This document shows, in pieces, positions 45,885 to 53,766 of a DNA stretch of 64,000 nt; positions within the stretch are counted from its first letter, which is position 1, and each line of letters starts with the position of its first letter. The DNA is from an uncultured Sphingomonadales bacterium (GTDB taxonomy: Bacteria > Pseudomonadota > Alphaproteobacteria > Sphingomonadales > Sphingomonadaceae): the NCBI GenBank assembly GCA_903821605.1, contig CAIJLZ010000006.1, forward strand, positions 179,118 to 243,117, in the 5' to 3' direction. A model generated the notes under the pieces. The model saw only the letters and a list, made by a program, of their open reading frames with translations. It made no database searches and had not been told where the DNA came from. The translations under genes were made by a program, and so were the position numbers.

Positions 45885-47210
45885 TCAGCCCTTATGGGTG
45901 CGGATGCGAAGCACGGCCAAGGCGGCGCAGATCATCAACAGGCCCGCCAGGGTGATGACATGGCGCGCATCGCCGCCCAGCAGCGAGTGGTAATAAAAGG
46001 GCAGCGTTGCCGCGATCAGGATCATCGGGATCACGATGAACATGTTGAAAATGCCCATATAGACCCCGGTGCGTTCCGCCGGGATGGCATCGGCCAAGAT
46101 CACATAGGGATTGCCCATGATGCTGGCCCAGCCGAGGCCAACCCCGATGGCGGGCAGGAACAGCAGGTGCTTGTCGGCAATATGGGGCAGGGCGAGCATG
46201 CCGAGCCCGGCTAGCGTCAGGCAAATGGCGTGCACCTTGGCCGGGCCATGGCGACGGGTCAGCGGGGCCATGGCAAAGGCGGCGACGAAGGCGATGGCGT
46301 TGTAGAAGGCGGCCATCTGGCCATTGGTCAGCACGGCGTCGCGGAAGCCGGTCGATGTTGCATCGGCGGTGCCATAGACCGAGCGGCTGATCGAATAGAC
46401 GATATAGCCCCAATAGCTCGCCATCGCGTACCATTGGAACAGGCTCATCAACGCCATCTGCCGCATCTCGCGCGGCATGTCGCGGATCGCATCCCATATT
46501 TCTTCCAATGTGGATGAAAGAGTCTTGGGCATCGCATTGATTTTTGTGCGTTCTTCGGTTGACAGCGGCAGTTCGGGCACGCGCCAAATCGACCACAGGA
46601 TCGTCGAGACCGAGAGCAGCGCGCCAATCATGAATGCGGCGCGGGTGATATAGGGGATGTTGTGGCTATCCACCGCATCCTTATCCATGCCGAGCCAATA
46701 GACGAGGATCGAGGGCGTCACAAAGGCAAGTGTCTGGGCCAGACCGGTGAACGCGCTTTGGCTGAGAAAGCCGATCTCGTGCTGGTCCTCGTTCAGCCGG
46801 TCCTTCACATAGGCGCGATAGGGTTCCATCGTGATGTTGTTGCCCGCATCGAGCAGCCATAATAGCGACACCGCCATCAGCAGGCTGTGCGACAGCGGCA
46901 TCAGCAACAGGCCGATGCTGCACATCAGCGCGCCCAGGATGAAATAGGGGGTGCGCCGCCCCCAGCGCGAGGCGGTGCGGTCGCTCATCGCGCCGATGAT
47001 CGGTTGGATCAACAGGCCGGTGACCGGCCCCGCCAGTTGCAGCAACGGCAGGCTCGCCTCGTCCGCGCCGAGATAGGAATAGATCGGGCCCATATTGCCC
47101 TGCTGCAAGCCGAAGCTGAATTGCAGGCCGAGAAAGCCGAGATTCATCTGCAAGATGCGGGCGAGCGGCAAATGGGGTTTGGCACCCGAGATGCGGAACG
47201 CAGTAGCCAT
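45885..47210 (-). CDS. MFS sugar transporter, SLC45/sucrose-symporter-like
   Basis: 441 residues, 12 membrane helices. GFLGLQFSFGLQQGNMGPIYSYLGA, GPVTGLLIQPIIGAMSDRT and WGRRTPYFILGAL match the SUC/GPH-related branch of the major facilitator superfamily (plant sucrose carriers, bacterial sucrose/maltose symporters). GGAGAGG lies before the ATG. As first gene of the operon with a cytoplasmic alpha-galactosidase and galT/galK, it probably imports an intact alpha-galactoside such as raffinose or melibiose (inference). Confidence 0.9.
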   Translation of the reverse strand: MATAFRISGAKPHLPLARILQMNLGFLGLQFSFGLQQGNMGPIYSYLGADEASLPLLQLAGPVTGLLIQPIIGAMSDRTASRWGRRTPYFILGALMCSIGLLLMPLSHSLLMAVSLLWLLDAGNNITMEPYRAYVKDRLNEDQHEIGFLSQSAFTGLAQTLAFVTPSILVYWLGMDKDAVDSHNIPYITRAAFMIGALLSVSTILWSIWRVPELPLSTEERTKINAMPKTLSSTLEEIWDAIRDMPREMRQMALMSLFQWYAMASYWGYIVYSISRSVYGTADATSTGFRDAVLTNGQMAAFYNAIAFVAAFAMAPLTRRHGPAKVHAICLTLAGLGMLALPHIADKHLLFLPAIGVGLGWASIMGNPYVILADAIPAERTGVYMGIFNMFIVIPMILIAATLPFYYHSLLGGDARHVITLAGLLMICAALAVLRIRTHKG

Positions 47211-47261
47211 GAACCTCTCCGGATTGTCGGCCCGTCAGGCGGGCTATCTTTGCTGGGTGCT

Positions 47262-47303
47262 AGCATATAGCAATTTGGGGGCTTTTCAACAATCGATTGC
47301 AAT
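47262..47303 (-). promoter_or_regulatory. Promoter and LacI-type operator of the MFS-galA-galT-galK operon
   Basis: On the minus strand TTGAAA and TATGCT are 16 bases apart. The operator CAACAATCGATTGCAAT (47287-47303), with palindrome CAATCGATTG, overlaps the upstream edge of the -35 box, a repression geometry. It is identical over 17 bases to the element ahead of the GH68 gene. Confidence 0.75.
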
Positions 47304-47433
47304 GATGGGTCAGGAGAGAATGAAGGGGGTAGTTGACGGATTTACCGGTTGAATTTCAGTGTAATATACCCGTTATTTCGTCTGTTCGGGCATGAACGAG
47401 GGACGCGCGGCGGGGCCGGAATGCCGGTCCCCT

Positions 47434-48732
47434 TCAGCTTGAGCTTGCCAGCCGGGCCGGACGTGGGCCGCCGGTCGCCCAATCAAGCAGTTCGACGAGA
47501 TGCACCACCGGCACCTCCGCCCGCGCGCCGATCTGCATCGCGCAGCCGATGTTGCCGGTGGCGATAACGTCGGGCTGGAGCCGGGCGAGGTTCGCCGCCT
47601 TGCGGTCGCCGAGCTGGCTGGCAAGCTCGGGTTGCAGGATGTTGTAAGTTCCCGCCGAGCCGCAGCAGAGGTGCGATTCCGCCGGGACTTTCACCTGAAA
47701 GCCGGCGCGCGCAAGCAACTGGCGCGGGGCGTCCGTCACCTTCTGCCCATGCTGGAGTGAACAGGCCGCATGATAGGCGACGGTGAGCGCCTTGCCCGGT
47801 TCAACCGGCGGCAGGTCAATGGCGGCGAGAAATTCGCTGATGTCGCGCGCCAGCGTCGATACCCGGGCTGCCTTGTCGGCATAGGCCGGGTCGGCGCGCA
47901 GCAAATGACCATAGTCCTTGATCGTCGTGCCGCAGCCTGATGCGGTGATGATGATCGCGTCCAGCCCGTCGCCGTCCATCTCACGCAGCCACGCATCGAC
48001 ATTGCGGCGGGCGGCGGCGAGGGCGGCCTCTTCCTTGCCCATATGATGGACGAGCGCGCCGCAACAGGCCTCATCGGGCGCGAAGGTCACGTCATAGCCG
48101 CAGCGGTTGAGCAGGCGGATCGTGGCCGCGCGGATTTCCGGGCGCAGCACCGGTTCGGCGCAGCCCTTGAGGATCGCCACTCGGCCCTTGCGGGCGCGGG
48201 CGGGCGAGGGCGCGGCAGAGGGTGCAGCGGGCACATGGCGTGGCGCGAGGGCCAGCATGGCCACCAATGGCTTAAACACCGTCGCGCGACCGAGCAGCCC
48301 CGCAAACGGGCGGCCCAGCGCGGCGAGCCTCAACGCCAGCCGGAACCGGGCGGGGTGGGGCAATATCATCGCCAAGAGCGCGCGCCACAGGCGTTCGCTC
48401 CACGGGCGCTGATAGCGCTGGTCGATATAGGCGCGGGCATGGTCGACAAGGTGCATGTAGTTCACGCCCGATGGACAGGTCGTCATGCAGGCGAGGCAGG
48501 AGAGGCAGCGGTCGACATGCTTGACCACTTCCGCTGTCGGCGCACGCTCATTTTCGAGCATATCCTTGATGAGGTAGATGCGGCCGCGCGGGCTATCCAA
48601 TTCGTCGCCAAGCAGGACATAGGTCGGGCAGGTCGCGGTGCAGAAGCCGCAATGGACGCATTTGCGGATCACCGCCTCGGCGGTGGCGAGCGCCGGATCG
48701 GCCAGTTGCGCCGGGGTGAAATTAGTCTGCAT
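47434..48732 (-). CDS. glcF: Glycolate oxidase iron-sulfur subunit
   Basis: 432 residues. Two 4Fe-4S motifs at the N-terminus (CVHCGFCTATCPTYV and CLSCLACMTTCPSGV) followed by the CCG-type redox domains (CCGALVHHMGKEEAA and HLCCGSAGTYNI). It takes electrons from the flavin subunits GlcD/GlcE to the membrane quinone pool during oxidation of glycolate to glyoxylate. The start overlaps the glcE end by 11 bases. Third gene of glcDEF. Confidence 0.95.
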   Translation of the reverse strand: MQTNFTPAQLADPALATAEAVIRKCVHCGFCTATCPTYVLLGDELDSPRGRIYLIKDMLENERAPTAEVVKHVDRCLSCLACMTTCPSGVNYMHLVDHARAYIDQRYQRPWSERLWRALLAMILPHPARFRLALRLAALGRPFAGLLGRATVFKPLVAMLALAPRHVPAAPSAAPSPARARKGRVAILKGCAEPVLRPEIRAATIRLLNRCGYDVTFAPDEACCGALVHHMGKEEAALAAARRNVDAWLREMDGDGLDAIIITASGCGTTIKDYGHLLRADPAYADKAARVSTLARDISEFLAAIDLPPVEPGKALTVAYHAACSLQHGQKVTDAPRQLLARAGFQVKVPAESHLCCGSAGTYNILQPELASQLGDRKAANLARLQPDVIATGNIGCAMQIGARAEVPVVHLVELLDWATGGPRPARLASSS

Positions 48733-49891
48733 TGGTCAGGTCCAGAAAACGCCCGGTTTCGAACAGCCCGGCAGGGTCGAAGGCAAGGCGGACGCGGTGT
48801 TCAATCGCCATCACGCCGGGCTGGCGCGGATGCTGGGCCGGGGTGGTCGCCCAGATCGCGGCTGGGGCGCGGACCAGCATGGCCTGTCCCCCTGCCGCTT
48901 CGGCTGCGGCGCGGACAGTATCGGCCGGGCCATTCCAGCCGAGCCAGACCAGCCCGCCGCCCCAATCCATCATCCAGCGCGCGCCTTGCGCGGCGAGCGG
49001 TGCCACAAATGATGCGGCGCGCGACGGTGGCAGGTGGATGCGCCACAAGGTCGGGGCATCGAGCGGCGCGACATGGCGCACCGCATCCCACAACGCGGCG
49101 CCCTCATGCTCGGCAAGCCGCTGGACCGCGCCATGGGCGGCGAGGATCTTGGGCAATTGCGCGCAGCGCGCCTCGACCGAGGGGGCAAAGCCGGTCACGC
49201 GAAACAGGGTCAGCGGCGCGCCCTGCATGGTGCCAGCGGGGAGATGGGCGGTGGCGGAGACCTCGGCATTGCTGCCCAGCGCGGCGGCCATGGCGGTGGT
49301 GGCTTGCCCCGGCTCCAGCCCGGCGATGGCAAGCGTGGCCTCGACCCGTGGCCGGGGAAGAACCTTGAGCGTCAGTTCGGCCATGGCGAACAGCCGTCCC
49401 CAGCTTCCCGCCGCCAGCTTGGGCAGATCATAGCCGGTCACATTCTTCACTACCTTGGCCCCGGCGACGAAAATCTCGCCCCGGCCCGATACCGCCTTGA
49501 AACCCAGCAGATGGTCGCGCGCGCTGCCTGCCGTCACCCGGCGGGGACCTGCGACACCCGCAGCGACCACGCCGCCAATCGTCGCGGCAGGGGCGGCACC
49601 ATGAAGGCGGCCATGATCCCATGGTTCGAACGCCAGCATCTGCCCTTCGCCCGCGACCAAGGCCTCGATTTCGGCGAGCGGCGTGCCTGCGCCGACGGTC
49701 AGCACCAATTCGGCCGGGTCATAATCGATCACGCCCGCTAGGCCGCGCATATCGAGGATAGTCGCATCGCGCGGCGCGCCGATCAGCGCCTTGGTCCCGC
49801 CGCCCCGCAGTTCAAGCCGGGTGCCGGTTGCAAGCGCGCCCGCCACGGCGTCGCGCAGGTCGTCGATGGATTGGGGGGTAAGCTCAGTCAT
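48722..49891 (-). CDS. glcE: Glycolate oxidase FAD-binding subunit
   Basis: 389 residues, FAD-binding type 4 (VAO-type) fold: LRGGGTKALIGAP, GVIDYDPAELVLTVGAGTPLAEIEALV and GARKVVKNVTGYDLPKL-type segments are seen (VKNVTGYDLPKLAAGSWG). Accessory flavoprotein of glycolate oxidase. The ATG of MTELTPQ makes a TGATG junction with the glcD stop; the frame is open for about 80 codons further upstream but that part lies within glcD. Confidence 0.94.
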   Translation of the reverse strand: MTELTPQSIDDLRDAVAGALATGTRLELRGGGTKALIGAPRDATILDMRGLAGVIDYDPAELVLTVGAGTPLAEIEALVAGEGQMLAFEPWDHGRLHGAAPAATIGGVVAAGVAGPRRVTAGSARDHLLGFKAVSGRGEIFVAGAKVVKNVTGYDLPKLAAGSWGRLFAMAELTLKVLPRPRVEATLAIAGLEPGQATTAMAAALGSNAEVSATAHLPAGTMQGAPLTLFRVTGFAPSVEARCAQLPKILAAHGAVQRLAEHEGAALWDAVRHVAPLDAPTLWRIHLPPSRAASFVAPLAAQGARWMMDWGGGLVWLGWNGPADTVRAAAEAAGGQAMLVRAPAAIWATTPAQHPRQPGVMAIEHRVRLAFDPAGLFETGRFLDLTNAD

Positions 49892-51384
49892 CAGAAGCGC
49901 GGCAGGTCCGGAAAGGGCAATTGGCCATGATGGACATGCATCCGGCCCAGTTCGGCACAGCGATGCAATGTCGGGAAGACCTTGCCGGGGTTGAGCAACA
50001 ATTCGGGATCGAAGGCGCATTTGACCCGTTGCTGATGGGCCAGATCGGTGGCGGTGAACATTTCGGGCATGAGATCGCGCTTCTCGATGCCGACGCCATG
50101 TTCGCCGGTCAGCACGCCGCCGACCTCGACGCATAGGCGGAGAATGTCATTGCCGAACGCTTCAGCCCGGTCGAGTTCGCCCGGCTGGTTCGCATCATAG
50201 AGGATCAACGGGTGAAGATTGCCATCGCCCGCGTGAAAGACATTGGCGACGCCAAGGCCATATTGTTGGGACAATTCCTCCATCCGGCGCAGCACTTCGG
50301 GCAGGCGGCGGCGCGGGATGGTGCCGTCCATGCAGTAATAATCCGGCGAAATGCGACCGACTGCGGGAAAGGCCGCCTTGCGCCCGGCCCAGAAGGCGAG
50401 CCGTTCGGTCTCGTCGTTCGAGACGCGCAAGGTCGTCGCGCCATTGGTCTTGGCGATGGCGGCGATTTCCTCGATCAGATAGTCGCATTCGGCTGCCGGG
50501 CCATCGACCTCGACGATCAGCAAGGCCTCGACATCAAGCGGATAGCCGACATTGACGAACGCTTCCGCTGCATGAATGGCGCGGCGGTCCATCATCTCCA
50601 TCCCCGCCGGGATGATGCCTTGGGCGATGACATCGGCAACGCACTGGCCCGCTCGTTCGGCACTCGGAAAGCCGACCAGCAGGGCGCGGGCGGTTTCAGG
50701 CTTGGGCAGGATGCGGACGGTGACTTCGGTCACGACGCCGAGCAACCCTTCCGAGCCGACGATGACGCCGAGCAGGTCCAATCCCGCCGGATCGAGTTGT
50801 CGACCGCCAAGCCGCACCACCTCGCCATCCATCAGCACCAGTTCGACGCCGAGCACATTATTCGTGGTCAGCCCATATTTGAGGCAGTGCACCCCGCCCG
50901 AATTTTCCGCGACATTGCCGCCGATCGAGCAGGCGATCTGGCTGGAGGGGTCGGGCGCATAATAAAAGCCTTCGGCTTCCACCGCTTGGCTGATCGCCAG
51001 ATTGGTGACGCCCGGTTGCACCACCGCGACCCGGTCGTGATAGTCGATCTCGATAACGCGCTTGAACTTGCCCATACCGAGCAGCACCGCATCCGCCAAC
51101 GGCAGCGCCCCGCCCGAAAGCGAGGTGCCCGACCCGCGCGGCACGACCTTGACCTGCTGCGCATGGCACCAGCGCAACACGCGCGCGACCTGTTCGACGG
51201 TTTCCGGCAGCACGACCACCATCGGCGGCTGGCGATAGGCGGTCAGCCCGTCCGATTCATAGGGCAGCAGTTCCGCCGGTTCGCTGATCACGCCTTCGCC
51301 CGGCACAATGGCGCGCAGCGCGGCGACAATCTCGTCCTTGCGGGCAATGACAGCCTGATCGGGCAGGGGCATTTGGATCGACAT
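49891..51384 (-). CDS. glcD: Glycolate oxidase catalytic subunit
   Basis: 497 residues, FAD-linked oxidase. VVPRGSGTSLSGGALPLAD is the FAD pyrophosphate motif, DPSSQIACSIGGNVAENSGG follows, and the C-terminal half contains HAGDGNLHPLI and GGVLTGEHGVGIEKRD, typical of GlcD and D-lactate dehydrogenases. Presence of glcE and glcF favours glycolate. The start ATG has AGGAGAG 3-4 bases upstream; an earlier in-frame start is less likely. Operon glcD-glcE-glcF; no glcB or glcC is adjacent. Confidence 0.95.
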   Translation of the reverse strand: MSIQMPLPDQAVIARKDEIVAALRAIVPGEGVISEPAELLPYESDGLTAYRQPPMVVVLPETVEQVARVLRWCHAQQVKVVPRGSGTSLSGGALPLADAVLLGMGKFKRVIEIDYHDRVAVVQPGVTNLAISQAVEAEGFYYAPDPSSQIACSIGGNVAENSGGVHCLKYGLTTNNVLGVELVLMDGEVVRLGGRQLDPAGLDLLGVIVGSEGLLGVVTEVTVRILPKPETARALLVGFPSAERAGQCVADVIAQGIIPAGMEMMDRRAIHAAEAFVNVGYPLDVEALLIVEVDGPAAECDYLIEEIAAIAKTNGATTLRVSNDETERLAFWAGRKAAFPAVGRISPDYYCMDGTIPRRRLPEVLRRMEELSQQYGLGVANVFHAGDGNLHPLILYDANQPGELDRAEAFGNDILRLCVEVGGVLTGEHGVGIEKRDLMPEMFTATDLAHQQRVKCAFDPELLLNPGKVFPTLHRCAELGRMHVHHGQLPFPDLPRF

Positions 51385-51538
51385 GAACTCTCCTCGCGGC
51401 AGTTCATAGGATGGACGCGCGACGAAAACTAGCCTGACTCCGGTCACCGTGCGGGTTTGATCATGCAAGGACGGTTGACGCAGCGGCGCACCCTGTCATT
51501 GTGCGATGCAGCATATCAGTTGGGGCCGGGGACAAATC

Positions 51539-52168
51539 GTGAGTTTGCATACATGGTGGTTATATGTGGTGGCGGTGTTCCTGCTGTCGGCGACGCCGGG
51601 GCCGAACATGCTCCACATCATGACGCGGAGCGTGGCCTATGGCTTTCGCCGCAGCATGGCCGCGATGGCGGGATGTTTTTCGGCGCTGGTGTTGATGTTG
51701 CTGGGTTCTGCCGGCGGCATGGCGGCAGTGCTGATGACGGCACCGCTGGCGTTTGAGGTGTTGCGCTATGCGGGCGTGGCTTATCTCGTTTATCTTGGGA
51801 TCAGGGCTTGGCGGTCGAATGAGGCGGCGGTCGAGATCGGTGCTGACCAGCTTGCGCCCCCATTATCAACCGCCAAAATGTTTCAGGGCGGCTTTCTCAT
51901 CAGCATCAGCAACCCCAAGGCGATCTTGTTCGCCGCCGCCTTCCTGCCGCAGTTCATCAACCAAGCCGCACCCAAGGGGCCGCAGGTCACCTTGTTGGTC
52001 GCGACCTTCGCGGTGATCGAAATTTGCTGGTACATCATCTACGCGACCGGCGGGTTGACGCTGGCGCGTTATCTGACCCGGCCGCATATGAAACGGCTGT
52101 TCAACCGTGCGACCGGGGTGCTGTTCATCGGCTTCGGCCTGAGCCTGCTCATGGCGCGGGCAGGCTGA
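51539..52168 (+). CDS. LysE/RhtB-family amino-acid exporter
   Basis: 209 residues with about six membrane helices. The N-terminal VVAVFLLSATPGPNMLHIMTRS and later YLVYLGIRAW and FLISISNPKAILFAAAFLPQF are the family signatures of RhtB/LysE exporters of homoserine, threonine or other amino acids. The GTG start (VSLHTWWLY) is chosen; a TTG two codons later is an alternative. Single gene, divergent from glcD. Substrate unknown. Confidence 0.88.
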   Translation: MSLHTWWLYVVAVFLLSATPGPNMLHIMTRSVAYGFRRSMAAMAGCFSALVLMLLGSAGGMAAVLMTAPLAFEVLRYAGVAYLVYLGIRAWRSNEAAVEIGADQLAPPLSTAKMFQGGFLISISNPKAILFAAAFLPQFINQAAPKGPQVTLLVATFAVIEICWYIIYATGGLTLARYLTRPHMKRLFNRATGVLFIGFGLSLLMARAG

Positions 52169-52293
52169 GACTGGGTGGTATTCGCGGCAGGATTTCGTGG
52201 CCTGATCCGTAATCTTCCTAATGGCGTCCGTGCCGTCAGCGATCATGCTGTCTCGTGGTGCGGCGGACCTGCGGTGCCGGGAGGAAGACGACC

Positions 52294-53097
52294 ATGAAGA
52301 ATATCTTGCTGCTGATCGGGCCGATGACCGGCGAAGAGGCCCGCCTTCAGGCGGCGCTTGATGTGGTGCGGGCTGTGAGCGCTCATTTGACCTGTCTCGA
52401 TCCGATTGAACTGCCCGCCTTGGTGAGCGTCAGCTATGAAACGGCTGGTGCAGCGGCGGTCGTGCTGGAGACGGCCCAATCGCATGAAGCTGCGCATCGC
52501 CAGACCATCGAGGCCCGGCTCGCCCAAGAGGGCGTGTCGTGGGACTGGATTGATGAGATGGGTAACGCCTCATACATCATCCATGCGCGTGATGCGCTGG
52601 CCGATCTGATCGTGGTCAACACCCAGTTTGGGGAATTTGATTGGAGCGAATTGCCCTTGCCGGTGACGGATGTGATCCTGCGTTCCGGTCGCCCTGTGTT
52701 GGCAGTACCGTCGCAGGTGCGCGGTTTTGATGTGGGTGGCCATGCGGTTGTGGCATGGAATGGATCACGTCCCGCCGCCAATGCGTTGCGGGCGGCGGTG
52801 CCCTTGCTGAAACTGGCGAGCGCAGTGACGTTGGTGCAGTCGGGTGAAACTTCCGGTCCGTCGGTTGAGGAGGCGGCGAGCTACCTCTCCCGCTATGATA
52901 TTCAGGCGGAGGTGGAGCGCGCCCGCTATGCCGAGGCACAAGTCGCGGATTTTATCCTCACCGTCTGCCAGAACCGCAAGGCCGGCTTGCTGGTGGCCGG
53001 GGCCTATGGCCATTCGCGGCTGATTGAAACGCTGTTGGGCGGGGTGACCAAGGCGCTCTTGGCAAAGAGCCCGGTACCGTTGTTGCTGGCGCACTGA
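52294..53097 (+). CDS. Universal stress protein, tandem UspA-like
   Basis: 267 residues, about twice a single UspA domain. The first half (MKNILLLIGPMTGEEARLQAAL) is degenerate. The second half has VAWNGSRPAANALRAAV and the ATP-binding pattern GAYGHSRLIETLLGG (G-2x-G-9x-G). GGAGG lies upstream of the ATG. It converges with the FixJ-like gene. In other alphaproteobacteria such tandem Usp genes are often under oxygen- or redox-responsive control, which would fit the neighbour, but no FNR-type box was seen upstream. Confidence 0.88.
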   Translation: MKNILLLIGPMTGEEARLQAALDVVRAVSAHLTCLDPIELPALVSVSYETAGAAAVVLETAQSHEAAHRQTIEARLAQEGVSWDWIDEMGNASYIIHARDALADLIVVNTQFGEFDWSELPLPVTDVILRSGRPVLAVPSQVRGFDVGGHAVVAWNGSRPAANALRAAVPLLKLASAVTLVQSGETSGPSVEEAASYLSRYDIQAEVERARYAEAQVADFILTVCQNRKAGLLVAGAYGHSRLIETLLGGVTKALLAKSPVPLLLAH

Positions 53098-53127
53098 ACC
53101 TAACCGCCGGGCCATCCGGCGGCCGGA

Positions 53128-53766
53128 TTATTGCACCATCTGGCCCGCTGGCTGGAAATTGACCCCGGCGGCAAAGGCGATACGCAGCGCGTCCGAAAAG
53201 CTGCGGACGCCAAGCTTTTTCATCAGATTGGCGCGATGCACCTCGACCGTGCGGGGCGAGATTGAGAGGTCATAGGCAATCGTCTTGTTGGGCATGCCTT
53301 GGGTCAGGCATTCCAGCACCTCCATCTCGCGCGGGGTGAGCGCCGCAAGCCGCAGCTTCGCATCCTGGCGCGACGAGCCCGCCGTCATGTCGGACTGCAA
53401 ATGCGCGGTCGCGATATCGATGGCAGCAATCAGATGTTCCCGTTCGAACGGCTTTTCGATGAAGTCGATCGCACCCGCCTGCATCGCTTTAACGGCACTG
53501 GCGATGTCGCCATGGCCGGTGAAGATAATGACCGGAAAGCGCACGCCGCGCTCGCTGAGGGTTTTTTGTAGCGTCAGGCCGTCCATGTCCGGCATCCGAA
53601 TGTCGAGCAACAATATCCCAGCATCCAGCCGCCCAAGCGCGCCGAGCAACTCGTTCGCACTTTCGAAACAGGTGACGGGAAAACCTGATGTCTTCAACAT
53701 GAAAGCGGTAGATCGACGAACCTCGCGCTCGTCGTCGACGATATAGATCATTGGCTTGTCAGCCAT
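53128..53766 (-). CDS. FixJ-like response regulator
   Basis: 212 residues. The receiver domain has D11/D12 (YIVDDEREV) and phospho-acceptor D55 (ILLLDIRMPDMDG), Thr in IIFTGHGD and Lys in IEKPF. The C-terminal LuxR/FixJ helix-turn-helix is LTPREMEVLECLTQGMPNKTIAYDLSISPRTVEVHR (two segments around residues 140-185). It overlaps the kinase gene by 8 bases, so the two form a two-component pair. No FixK gene is nearby; targets are unknown. Confidence 0.93.
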   Translation of the reverse strand: MADKPMIYIVDDEREVRRSTAFMLKTSGFPVTCFESANELLGALGRLDAGILLLDIRMPDMDGLTLQKTLSERGVRFPVIIFTGHGDIASAVKAMQAGAIDFIEKPFEREHLIAAIDIATAHLQSDMTAGSSRQDAKLRLAALTPREMEVLECLTQGMPNKTIAYDLSISPRTVEVHRANLMKKLGVRSFSDALRIAFAAGVNFQPAGQMVQ

